Assembly (NCBI GenBank): GCA_022592435.1
Contig: JABYQS010000117.1
Location: 55,758 to 119,757 of the forward strand
DNA length: 64,000 nt
Direction of reading: 5' to 3'
DNA from: Cerioporus squamosus
Lineage: Eukaryota > Basidiomycota > Agaricomycetes > Polyporales > Polyporaceae
This document shows, in pieces, positions 11,571 through 21,362 of this stretch. How positions within the stretch are numbered: position 1 is the stretch's first letter; the number at the start of each line of letters is the position of its first letter. Made by a program: the position numbers and the translations under genes. The notes below the pieces were generated by a model. The model was not told the DNA's origin and did no database searches. It saw nothing but the letters and a program-made list of their open reading frames with translations.

Positions 11571-12362
11571 GATGGCGGTCGCCGGTGGGAATTTCGACGT
11601 CGCCCGCAGTGAGTAGTAGAGGGAGGGACTCGGATACTGCGGATGCATTGTATTTCTCGAGGCAGCGTGTTGTACACTGGTGTACGATGAACAATGAGCC
11701 GCTGGTGTATGACTCATGTGCTCCGCGAATTGTCGCGGACCGCCGAACTTGCAGTGCGGCAGAGTGCGGCCTGATTGCGACGAGTCGGGAGTCGCGGGCA
11801 CCTGCCATTGGATTCTTGTCACCAGCGCACAAGTTGCCTGTGCAGTGGGTTCCTAGAGGAGACGCCCCTTTAGTTGCCTGAACTGTACGTTATCCTGGGT
11901 GCGCTCACTTATCCAACGACTGCGACGCCATACAAATCTGGATAACGTTGAATGTCGCAGTAAGCCGTCGAAAGCATTGACGTTGAGCCCGCGTGGTTTT
12001 GACTGTTATGCTGAAATTGCAGTACTTAGATGGGAGGTTAGTTAGCAACCGTGCCGTGTCGTCCACAAAGAGTTGTGTGAGAGGACTGGCTCGCGCCTCG
12101 GTGTAGTCGCTTTCGGCTCAGACTCTCGAACCTTGAGCCAGCTGCAGCCTCCGAGTCCTGCGCAGGAGTCACCACGCTGAGAATCTCAGCTTGAGTTTCT
12201 CGAGTTCAGGGACTCGTCGAAGGATCTTAAAGCCTCCAGCCACGCTGATGTCTGGGTCGTGTCGTCATATCGAGGAACTGTCGCTGGGGTTTGAAGCTTG
12301 AAGCTTGAAGCTGGAAGGCTCGGAACTTGCTTGAGGCCCTTTGTGGCGCGCGCATACACGCC

Positions 12363-12478
12363 CACGTGCACTGCACGCGACGGAGCGCCTATTGACCGTT
12401 GACTTTGTCCTAACCACCACCACGACTTGCAGGCCCGTTAGTCTCGTGATTAGATAACCGGATCCGTGCAACAATAGC
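12363..12478 (+). promoter_or_regulatory. Conserved FunK1 upstream block, copy B
   Basis: CACGTG lies at 12363-12368, followed by TTTGTCCTAACCACC, TCGTGATTAGATAAC and CCGTGCAACAAT, ending about 75 nt before the ATG at 12553. Order and spacing match the other FunK1 copies. Confidence 0.6.
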
Positions 12479-12552
12479 AGGTGGTCGCACATAAATCAAC
12501 TCAAGTTGCGCGCCAATCGGTACGTGTCTCTTCCCCCACCACCACTACCACG

Positions 12553-15274
12553 ATGGCTGAACCACCGACCACCTCGTCCTCGACAGACCCTTCCTCGTCG
12601 ACGTCACCTCCGTCCGCTGCCCCGTCGACACCACCTCCTTCGACCACCGAGCTCCCACCACCCACTACTCCGCCTAATACTACACCCCCGGTAGCAGGCT
12701 CCCTGCCGAAGGCCAGTCCCATCCGCCCCAACTCGCTCTATAGCTCTACGCAGTACGCCGCGACCCGGAAGATTCTCGCCAAGGCACTTCGGGAAGGAAA
12801 GAGGATCAGCATGTACGGCAAGACGTGCATGGTCGACTACGACGACTTCATGACCCGATACATCCCGCCCCCTCCCGGCAAGAAAGAGCCGAAGAACCTG
12901 TCCTCCTGGACTTGGAAGAGCCCCATCAAACCAGAGAGCTCTAAGGACACTGGGGTGAGCGACGAGCAATGATCATTTGGTGGTTGGCAGCTGACCAGAC
13001 CCCTAGGCAACGAAAATGAACCAATGGTTGAAGGACGCGGACAACGACGATAATCGAGCGCAAGCTGGGAACATGTACAAGGACGGCTACGAGGTGGTTG
13101 TGACCGCGAACAAGGTAGACCCACTCGACGCGACTCGGCAGCGGTGCGATCTCGCACTGTACCCGAAAGCCTCGGCTCCGCAAAACAGGGACGACGGAGC
13201 GAACTGGGCTGCGATCGAGGTTCTCTTCGAGTGCAAACCTGAGTCCGTCTCCGATGACCCCTTCGACGAGGACGCACAGAACTTCGAGCCCACGGCGGAG
13301 CGTCGCAAGGACAACCTCGGGCAGATCATGTCGTACGCTACCCTCATCTTCACCACCCAGCATCGCGCCCACCTCTTCACCGTCGTCCTCTTCGGAGAGA
13401 TGGCCCGCCTCATTCGTTGGGACCACTCTGGCGTCGTCGTCACGAAGAAGTTCAACTACCGTTCCGAACCTCTCAAGCTCGGGCGGTTCCTATGGCGCTA
13501 CTGTCATCTCTCTGCGATTCAACGCGGCCACGATCCGACCGTGACCTACGTCCGCTCTCACACGTGGGAAGACGAGCTCATGGAGAAGCGTGCGAAGAAC
13601 CCCACCCTCGATAGTGGCCACGAGATTGGGAAGCACGCGCGTGAGATGTTCGAGCAGTCTATCGCCAACAAGAGCGACCGGTGCAAGATCACTATGGACG
13701 GACGCGACTTCCTCGTCGGCCGCCCTCATTTCTCGTCGTCCGAGCTCGCTGGCCGGGGCACTCGTTGCTACGTCGCCATCGACTGTAACGACCGGGAAGG
13801 TCCGTTCGTCTATCTCAAGGACGCCTGGCGGGTTGCGCACGATGGCATTGAGCGTGAGGGCGACGTTTTGGCGTTCCTGAACGACGATGAGGCCCCTGGA
13901 GGGAGGGTGGAGGGCGTGCCGACACTCGTGTGTCATGGCGATGTCGGGGATCAGCAGACGGTCTCGCAGGACGTCTGGAAGGCTCTTCATCCGAACAAAG
14001 AGGCTGAGTGCCCGCTGAAGACGCACCGGCACTATCGGATCGTCGTGCGAGAGGTGTGCCTCTCTATGAGCTGTTTCCAGGATGCTGCGGAGCTCGTCTA
14101 TCTCATCTATCTCTGTATCAAGGGTGAGTCTCTGGTAGACGTTGTTCGTGACAAGATCTGATCGCTTCGTTTCAGCGCATGGACAGGCGTACAAGAAGGG
14201 CGTCATACACCGGGACGTGAGTGCAGGCAACGTCCTAATCTACATTCGCGAAAGCGTCGTGGATGGGAAGCTTGTGGAGGAGCGCGTAGGGATGCTCACG
14301 GACTGGGAGTTGTCAAAGCGTACAGACGCGCCCGATACAGCTCGTCAGCCTGACCGCACTGTGAGTAATCTTCTCCAAGCATACATGTGACTGCTCGGCT
14401 CATTCAGGCGTTATAGGGAACTTGGCAGTTCATGTCCGCTTTTACGCTCGACCACCTCGATCAACCCATCCTTATTCCGGATGAGGTTGAGGCTTTCTTC
14501 CACGTCCTCCTGTTTTACGCCATCCGCCATCTCCGCCACAACATCTATGACGTGGGCGACTTCATGCACAACTATTTTGACGGCTTCGAGAGGGGGAAAG
14601 GGGAGTACTATTGTGGAGAGAAGAAGCGCAACGCCGTAAACCATGGTGTCATTTACGTGGCGGGTTCTGGACGACTCACCTTCAGCCTTCCTCCGGGCTT
14701 CACTCCTCCGCCTATTGGAAACTCGGCCCCTTCCCAGACCCACATCCTCAACGATTTGATCGAAAGTCTCCTCCGACTGTTCAGCGCTCGGTATACTCTC
14801 CATAGACTTTCGAATCTCCCACCACCTCCCGTCGGCGGCGACGAACCCCTTCAGGAACCTGCTCACGACTCTGTGCTGCTCCCGGCCCGGTTTGCTGGCA
14901 TGCGGCAGGTCATCGAAGAGCTGCCCGAGCCCAATGCTGACATCTACGCCACCCAGCGTGCGCATGTGACGCCTGAGGAGCTGGAGAAACTGGAGAATCA
15001 GGCTGCAAAGCTGTACGACCACAAGGAGATCGAGCGCCTGTATGCCTCTTTCTTTGTCGGCAAGATGGTGCGCCAATGGCCGCCCCAAGACACCGTCCCA
15101 GATCAGCTCCCCAAGAACTACCGTCCCAAGAACGACGCTCCCGAGGAGGCTCGTGCGACGTCTCGACCAGCGACCGGCTCCAAGCGCATGGTGACGGAGT
15201 ACGAGGACGAGCGCGAGCAACAGTCGAACCTGAAACGTCCTGCACGGGTCACTCGGTCTTCTGGGAGACCGTAG
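12553..15274 (+). CDS. FunK1-type protein kinase, copy B, intact
   Basis: Model (853 aa): exons 12553-12954, 13007-14123, 14176-14360 and 14417-15274, introns 52-56 nt. Residues 1-70 are Ser/Thr/Pro-rich. The conserved FunK1 region follows with a restriction-enzyme-like ALYP...EVLFECKP segment and LGRFLWRYCHLSAIQRG, then the kinase part: HFSSSELAGRGTRCYVAID, a GVIHRDVSAGNVLI catalytic loop, MLTDWELS in place of DFG, GTWQFMSA (activation end) and IPDEVEAFFHVLLFYA. The C-terminus is rich in K/R. FunK1 proteins are a basidiomycete-expanded family with predicted Ser/Thr kinase fold and unknown targets. Frame and splice sites are intact, unlike copy A. Confidence 0.9.
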
Positions 15275-15440
15275 CACGATTGAACGTACGTCGGCCGTCT
15301 CGGGTGCAGCAGCACGGCAGTCAGTGAACCACGGTTCAGTTATTCGATGTCGGCGTCGGGTTCCCTCTCTCTCGCCACTGCCACCTCATGTTATGTATCC
15401 TTGCTCGCCAGTACTACGGTTGTTTCATGTAAGATTGTGG

Positions 15441-15825
15441 AACGTGCATATGTTATCACCTACGCCGACTCTATGACAATCGAACCTTTGCGAAGGATGT
15501 TCTGAGTCGGGGGCAAACAGGACTTTCGGGTCGACGTCGATCGGGGCCGCTAACTGTTTGAATGTTGACATGGACAGGTACGAACTGGGGACCGGGGTTA
15601 AAAGGTTGTTAAGTGCGGGTGAAAGCGTTGGTCTCAAGAGTCAAGAGTTACTAGTTACTAGTTAGTCTTAGTCACTGCCGATTATGATGTGGTTGTGATG
15701 TCAGTAAGTTACGTAACGCCGTTCAGTACTAGTGGCAGTACTCTACTTGGTACCACTGCCAGTACCCACCGTACTCACGACCTCTCCTTGACCACCAGGC
15801 CTTCGTATACCCAGAATTGACCAAG
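15441..15825. other. Intergenic with a relic exon
   Basis: Apart from the relic exon near 15485-15570, no gene is supported. The segment is AT-richer, with short tandem-like runs of TTAGT/AGTTA near 15647-15690. Confidence 0.5.
15485..15570 (-). pseudogene. Relic exon of an uncharacterised gene family
   Basis: On the minus strand an ATG-started stretch reads MSTFKQLAAPIDVDPKVLFA, then PDSEHPS, and soon loses coding character. It matches the VDVPINVDPKALFAPANG segment of the gene near 32.7-33.7 kb. Only this 5' exon is visible, so it is most likely a fragment. Confidence 0.4.
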
Positions 15826-16879
15826 ATGCCGCCTTTCTTGTTGGATGTCCACAACGCGCAGGTTGCCTACGACAGTGTGTACTCAGTCTCTCCCGGCGTT
15901 TACAACGGCTAGTCTCACGATGAGACCTATTGACGTTACGCGTTAGCTGCACGGAAGTGGTTCGCCCTAATCCCGCCCTTCTTCCTGCCACCAACGTTCT
16001 TCATCGACGCGCCCTTCGGCCGCTTCGCATCCCTCCAGAAGAGCATATTCTCGGTTGACGGTGCGTCCAGTGAATCCTCACACCAACGAACTGCTCAGAC
16101 TCACTCCCGTCAACTAACTGGCAGGTATCCGCTCATGGATCTTCATGGAGCTTGTGTCCTTCGGGACGTTCATCTACACGTACACACAATCCCCGCTGTC
16201 CCCCAAGGCTGCCGGGACCGCCCCACCCCTCACGCTCACGCACCCGCCCACCTTCCTCGCCTCCCTCTTCCTCACGCACTACCTCAACCGCGCCATCATC
16301 TCGCCCCTGCGCACGCCCTCCCGCTCCAAATCGCACCTCTCCGTCGTCCTCTCCGCCGTCGTCTTCAACACACTCAACGGCTCACTCATGGGCTCGTACC
16401 TATCCTCCCCCGCCGCGCAGACGCACCTCGCGGGGGCGTTCCAGCGCCCGCTCTTCTGGTTCGGCGTCGCGCTCTGGGCAGTCGGGTTCGCAGGCAACAT
16501 CTACCACGACGAGATCCTGCTCAACATCCGGCGCAACGCCAAGGCGAAGGGCAAGGACAAGGCGGACGACAACAACGGCAAGGACAAGAGCAAGGGCGAG
16601 CACTACGCGATCCCTCACGGCGCCCTCTACCGCTTCATCTCGTACCCGAACTACTTCTGCGAGTGGGCCGAGTGGCTTGGGTTCGCACTCGCCGCGGCCC
16701 CCGCGCCGTCGTTCGCGTCCCTCGCGACATTCACTGCGACGGTCACCCCGCCCTGGATCTTCTTCCTCAACGAGGTGTGGCTCATGCTCCCCCGCGCGTA
16801 CAAGGGGCACAAGTGGTACCACAACCGCTTCCCCGACTACCCGAAGGAGCGCAAGGCAGTCATACCCTTCGTCTTCTGA
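15826..16879 (+). CDS. 3-oxo-5-alpha-steroid 4-dehydrogenase family membrane reductase
   Basis: Model (305 aa): exons 15826-15874, 15947-16060 and 16125-16879. The start is MPPFLLDVHNAQVAYDTARK, chosen because splicing to ARKWFALIPP then restores the family N-terminus. Several hydrophobic segments follow (WFALIPPFFLPPTFFI, HYLNRAIISPL, PLFWFGVALWAVGFAGNIYH). The C-terminal domain is diagnostic: YRFISYPNYFCEWAEWLGFA and HKWYHNRFPDYPKERKAVIP. Such ER enzymes reduce steroid or enoyl substrates with NADPH. A low-complexity Lys/Asp insert lies between transmembrane segments (residues ~185-200). The exact substrate cannot be inferred. Confidence 0.9.
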
Positions 16880-17118
16880 ATACCCCGCTGCGTGTGAATA
16901 TGTTGGTGGCAATACGGACACTGGTCGTACAGACAGTCCGCCCTGTACTATGTCAAGTGTATAGGACAGTCCGGTATGATAGGCGTAGCAGATCGTTCTA
17001 TGTCATAGTAAGCACACCCTGTCTTCCTGCAAACGCGAGCATGAGATCGAGCAGCCGAGAAAATGTGTCCAATGACTTACTACTACATACACATCATGGG
17101 AGGCCATCACCACGATCT

Positions 17119-18037
17119 TCACCTGTGCCCGCCGTAACGCGCTTTGCGCCCGAGATCGAAGGGGATGTACTTGTACTTGATCATGTGTCTGTCAGAGCAG
17201 GAGTGTGGTGCATGTCAGTGCACTGTTTGCTGGAGCGCGGCGTTGTACACGTACTGTATTTGCCTGCGCATGGTGAGGGCGAAGAGGACGAAGAAGTACA
17301 CGACAAGGATGGGCCAGTACACCGGTACGTCGAACATCTCAAAGAACGTCGCGAGGAGGGCAAATATCGTGGCGCGCGTCGCAGACAGCCTGTCCGTCTC
17401 GTCAGTCAACGTTCCACAGGGACAGAAGCTGATGTGGACGCACCAGAACTGCCACTCAGGCAGCCGCCTGACGAAGGGGCGGAACTCATCGTCGCGCTGG
17501 GAGGGCAGCGGCGAGGGCGATGCCTCCTCGCCCTCCTCGAGCTCGTCGGCAAGCAGGTCGTCCTGAAGCGAAGGGTCGAATCTTGGCTGCAGGAACGCGA
17601 GGAAGAGGTTCAAGAGGTAGATGGCATGCGCGTCTTCATGGCGAGGGTCAAGGTCAGTCGCCTGACCTAGGAAGATAGTGACTTCGACAAGCACGTACAG
17701 CATACTTAAAGAGAGCCCGTAAGCCATCGACCGCAGGAGAACGCACAGGATGACGCACCAATGTACCACTACAGCCCAACGTGCGCGGAGACGAACAGTC
17801 CGCGGTCCCGTCAGAATGCCCCGGCACAGCTGAAACCGGACGAAGACTCACCCCTTGCGCGAACACAATCCTCAACATGAACAGCGCCAGCAGCCCCGCA
17901 GTGCTCAGCCACCTATACAGCACGAATGGGGTAACCCTGTCCAGCCATTGCTGGTACTGCCGCTGTCCCTTCGCGTAGTGCGCCATGAGCGGTTGGAACG
18001 GCCCTGCCGAGGCGTCTGGGTCAGAGGAGGACATCAT
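17119..18037 (-). CDS. RER1: RER1, Golgi-to-ER retrieval receptor
   Basis: Model (198 aa): exons 18037-17852, 17768-17759 (10 nt), 17704-17699 (6 nt), 17633-17444, 17389-17255 and 17188-17119. The protein has the family signature: [70 protein letters not shown] and [16 protein letters not shown]. Four membrane segments are expected. Rer1 returns escaped ER membrane proteins from the cis-Golgi in COPI vesicles. The 6-nt exon supplies V-C-(Y); skipping it leaves the conserved segment two residues short. The gene is divergent from the glycerate kinase gene, with 260 nt between start codons. Confidence 0.9.
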
Positions 18038-18297
18038 TTTGCTCGAGCGCGGGTCGTTCAGGTCGTAAACGCGGGGCGAAAGGGAAGATGATCACCAGCA
18101 GACGGGAGAGGAGGAGGAGGAGACAGCCTGCGAGGACTCGACGTGGACGAGAACTGCGCCGACGCGCGCGTTACACAGCACGGCAATTGCCGCCGGCGCT
18201 CGCGCGCCCCTCAGTTCGCGAGCAGCCGGCCCGCGGAAACCGTTCACAAGGTCGCGAGCTCACTATCACCTCGACCACCACGCCGTCAATTATCGCG

Positions 18298-19467
18298 ATG
18301 GTAGCAGAGGTATGTGCAGAGAGCTATACACGAGCTGCGCGCAAGGAAGACTTACCAACGCTGCGCGCGATTGTAGACTGTTTCTGGCGGCGGCGCCGGG
18401 GCGTCTCCACCGGAGGCAATCCAGCACATGAGCTCGCACATCCTCGCTCAACTGCATCTCCATCGCGCACGCCCTGGCTCCTCGGGTGCTCAGAATCTTG
18501 CCGTGCCGCCTCTCGTAGTCGGCGTACAAGGCCCGCAGGGTAGCGGCAAGACCTACCTCACGTCCATCCTCCGGGACACGCTCCAAGCACCGCCACATAA
18601 CCTCTCCGTCGCGGTGCTCTCCCTCGACGATCTCTACCTCCCACACGATGGACTGGTCGCAGTCGCTCGAGCATACCCGCACAATGGTCTGCTTCAAGGC
18701 CGCGGACAGCCCGGGACTCACGATATCGCTCTGGGCACGGAGGTCCTCACCAAGCTCAAGCACATCAACGAGTCTCCCTCCGACGGCCCCGGGCTCCAGC
18801 TCCCGAGTTTCGACAAGAGCCTGTTCGGCGGGGAGGGCGACCGCGCACCCGGAGGAGCCGTTGTGCGCCCTCCTATAGACATCGTGCTCTTCGAGGGCTG
18901 GTGCGTAGGCTTCTACCCGATTCCTCGAGAGGAGGTCGAGCGACGGTGGACGCGCCCACTACCGGGTCTCGAGGATGGGTTCCTGAGCAGGAAGGGCTAC
19001 CGCCTGGAGGATGTCCTTGACATCAACGAGCGCCTCAAGGACTACATCGCTTGGTGGGACCTGTTCGATACGTTCATCCAGGTAAGTACTTCTCTCGAGT
19101 GCTGCTGTCCCGCGTTGAGCACTGGACGCCCCACAGATCAGGCCTCCCGACGAGCATCCGTACGATTTCATTTACAAGTGGAGGCTCCAGCAAGAGCACC
19201 ACATGAAAGCGCGTAATGGTGGGAGAGGCATGACCGACGAACAGGTGGTGAGGTACGTTGACGTTCGGTCTTCCCCTGAGCATCGTGCTAAGTCTGCTGA
19301 ACAGCTTTGTCGACCGTTATATACCGGGATACGTCTTCTTCGGAGATGGGGTCACGGATGGCTACGAGGAGACCCCTGGACAACGCACGTTACCTCCATG
19401 GTCGGGTCATGCGTTGTCCATAGTGGTTGGAGAGCAGAGGGAACTCTTACGCGTAGAATCATTCTAG
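18298..19467 (+). CDS. P-loop glycerate kinase-like protein (GLYK/Tda10 family)
   Basis: Model (331 aa): exons 18298-18309 (12 nt, MVAE), 18377-19081, 19137-19252 and 19305-19467. The Walker A motif is GVQGPQGSGKT. SLDDLYLPHDGL, HDIALGTEVL, FDKSLFGGEGDR, DIVLFEGWCVGFYP and YKWRLQQEH are typical of the plant D-glycerate 3-kinase/yeast Tda10 family, which phosphorylates small substrates such as glycerate with ATP. The short first exon is inferred because it gives an in-frame ATG; a start at Met 18428 would shorten the protein by about 21 residues. It shares a 260-nt divergent promoter with RER1. Confidence 0.85.
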
Positions 19468-19542
19468 ATCTCAACATTGCGAGCTTCTACTCGGGATCGA
19501 CGGTGCTGTGGCCCAAAAAGCTGCGCCGTTCGGAAAATGTAT

Positions 19543-19630
19543 TCCCGTTAGCCGGATTGAACGACTGACCTCATCATTTCAGAACCAATGTTCCTACAAG
19601 TGATGCGCTCTACCACTGAGCTAAACGGGA
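19543..19630 (-). tRNA. tRNA-Thr (anticodon UGU) with 17-nt intron
   Basis: The minus strand folds as a cloverleaf. The acceptor stem is TCCCGTT/AACGGGA, the D-arm is GCTCAGTGGTAGAGC, the anticodon stem CATCA/TGATG has loop CTTGTAA, and the T-arm AGTCG-TTCAATC-CGGCT has one G-T pair. The intron lies after position 37, the canonical eukaryotic site. The anticodon read from the loop is TGT, for Thr. The mature length is 71 nt before CCA. It lies convergent to the end of the glycerate kinase gene, 75 nt away. Confidence 0.9.
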
Positions 19631-19955
19631 CATGAGTCTACATGGCCAGGAACATATATAGTACAGGTGGGCATGCGGGGTGGACGGGTTCGGTTCCTGG
19701 ACATGGTCACTCCCTCACTCCTACAGTGATTACCTCCTAGCTATATGCCTGAGGGTACCACCGATAGATCGTATTACAATGCAAAAGTGTGTGCCCTGCT
19801 TTCTAGCCAGTGAGCTACTTACCATGCGGCACGCCGGTGGGGAATCACGCTCGGGCGCTTCGGTAGCCATATTCGGGCCGCAGTGCGGAATGCACTTTGA
19901 CTTTGAACTTCCATCTCCCTGTTCTCCGCTTGCTCACGTTCACGTTCGGAGGATC
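19631..19955. other. Intergenic between tRNA-Thr and UBL5
   Basis: No gene seen. It should hold the promoters of the two flanking divergent units; no specific element is claimed. Confidence 0.5.
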
Positions 19956-20432
19956 ATGCCTCTCATTGAAGTAAGTGGACACTATGTGCCTTTATGAGTT
20001 GCTACTGATTAGTCTCTCTTGCCATCGCGATCCCACCACATATCCATCTCCGTTGACCGACTCTCACGACACGCTGGACACGCTGGGGAATACAGGTCAT
20101 TGCTAATGATCGTCTCGGGCGCAAAGGTGCGATAGAACCGATCCATCTTGACGCTATAATGTCTGAAACTACGAATCACCATGCAGTGCGCGTGAAGTGC
20201 AGCCCCGACGACACCGTCGGCGACCTCAAGCGACTCATTGCTGCCCAGACCGGTACCGATCACACCAAGATCCAGCTCAAGAAATGGTGCGTTCCCCACG
20301 TTCGCATTGCCTGCGCCGCGTGCTGTGGGCGATTGACTCCGCGCTCGGCCGTGCAGGTACACAATATACAAGGACCACATCACCCTCGCGGACTACGAGA
20401 TCCATGACGGGATGAGTCTCGAGATGTACTAG
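19956..20432 (+). CDS. HUB1: Ubiquitin-like modifier UBL5/Hub1
   Basis: Model (73 aa, the usual family length): exons 19956-19970, 20096-20126, 20187-20286 and 20357-20432. The protein reads [68 protein letters not shown] and ends in Met-Tyr. The family ends near a Tyr without a Gly-Gly tail, so it is not conjugated through the ubiquitin route. Hub1 binds spliceosomal Snu66 and affects 5' splice-site choice, which fits an intron-dense genome. Confidence 0.92.
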
Positions 20433-20626
20433 TCCCTTGCACCCCGCTGTCTTTCCCTGCTTTGGCGACACGACGCGGGCTGTGATGGTTGTGCTATCCT
20501 GGTGTCTGTGCGTTGCTGTTACGATCGTTCTTCGATGATGTTGTACTGGTGATGTATCAATAGAGCTCTCACTTTCTGCCCACCCCAAAGGCTCGCATGC
20601 CGCTCGAACGTCCCGAACCATGTCGT

Positions 20627-21362
20627 CTACGGTAAGCGCAGGCTCCTAAGCCTTCCACAACCTGCAACTAGACTTGTCCAGTGCCTTCTTGATCTTGGAC
20701 TCCCTCCGATTGGGGAGAGTGCAAGGCACGTCGGTATGTTCTCCGGCTGCTCGATCCAGAGGTGATACGGGACAGGAGGATCACAGGCGTCCAGCAGCTT
20801 CGCGAGTTTCTCGATACTGGCTTGATCGGTAGTCTGACAAGGCGGTCAGGCCTCTAGTGGAGCGGGCGGGTGCGTTCACGGGCACGCACTTGCATTACAA
20901 CCTGTGAACGGCAACCCATGTCAGTACGGACGGCGGGGTTCAGACAGGAGAGAACAGGCCTGACCTTGCGCATATTCTTGAGATCGTCCAAGTAAGCCTG
21001 CGTTTCCGGACGCTCACGAGTCTCGTGAAGGACCTGAGAAAGTTGCGCGTCAGCCCTCAGGCTTTGAGCTCTTGCTTCGAACCACAGTGGATGAACAGTT
21101 ACGGCAGACGTCGCGTGAGCTACTTGCGCCATCAGCGGGCCTACGCCCCAGCCTTCCGCCTGCACTGCACAAAGTCGTCGCAGCACATTGCATGCGTCGA
21201 CATGATGTAGATCAGCAAACTGAGAAGAAGGCTCGTTCGAATGGACGATCGACGAACGTCGAGGAGGTCACGGCGGACGACGATTTGCATCACCAGCGGC
21301 TGCTGCGTCGGTGCGGTTGCGCCGCCGCTCTCGCTTTCAGGGAGGCCTGCAGCTTGTGCCAT
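20627..21362 (-). CDS. PTRHD1-like peptidyl-tRNA hydrolase-domain protein
   Basis: Model: exons 21362-21258, 21159-20965, 20901-20890 (12 nt) and 20833-20627. Family motifs are LVMQIVVRRDLLDAEGWGVG, PLMAQVAHATSAV, TQAYLDDLKNMRKVVMQ and YHLWIEQPENIPTCLALSP, typical of PTH2-fold PTRHD1 proteins. After ALSP the literal frame runs to a stop at 20627. One extra C in the CCCC run near 20713 would instead give NRRESKIKKALDKSSCRLWK and a stop at 20646, the expected family end. A one-base deletion, probably a sequence error, is therefore likely. The 12-nt exon encodes V-V-M-Q. Confidence 0.85.

Larger units (their letters stand above)
11262..15440 (+). repeat. Right arm of inverted repeat 1
   Basis: Inverted counterpart of 1420-5590. 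The first 2.8 kb (11262 to about 14065) is nearly identical to the left arm; the rest is a clearly older homologue. It carries the small two-exon ORF and intact FunK1 copy B in the same order as the left arm. The two arms enclose 5.7 kb. Confidence 0.9.

Noticed and set aside
11372..11881. A 169-codon open frame in the right arm
   Set aside because: The left-arm copy breaks it with stops, while the alternative two-exon 80-aa frame stays intact in both arms.
14411..15277. A 288-codon minus-strand frame
   Set aside because: Antisense of FunK1 copy B exon 4; the sense strand carries the conserved kinase motifs.
1420..15440. Inverted repeat 1 as a DNA transposon with its own transposase
   Set aside because: No transposase-like protein, target-site duplication or short terminal inverted repeats could be seen. 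The arms contain ordinary spliced genes.
16135..17670. A 511-codon plus-strand open frame across the reductase and RER1 genes
   Set aside because: It runs out of frame through the reductase and antisense through RER1, is Arg/His/Pro-biased and has no family pattern. GC-rich shadow.
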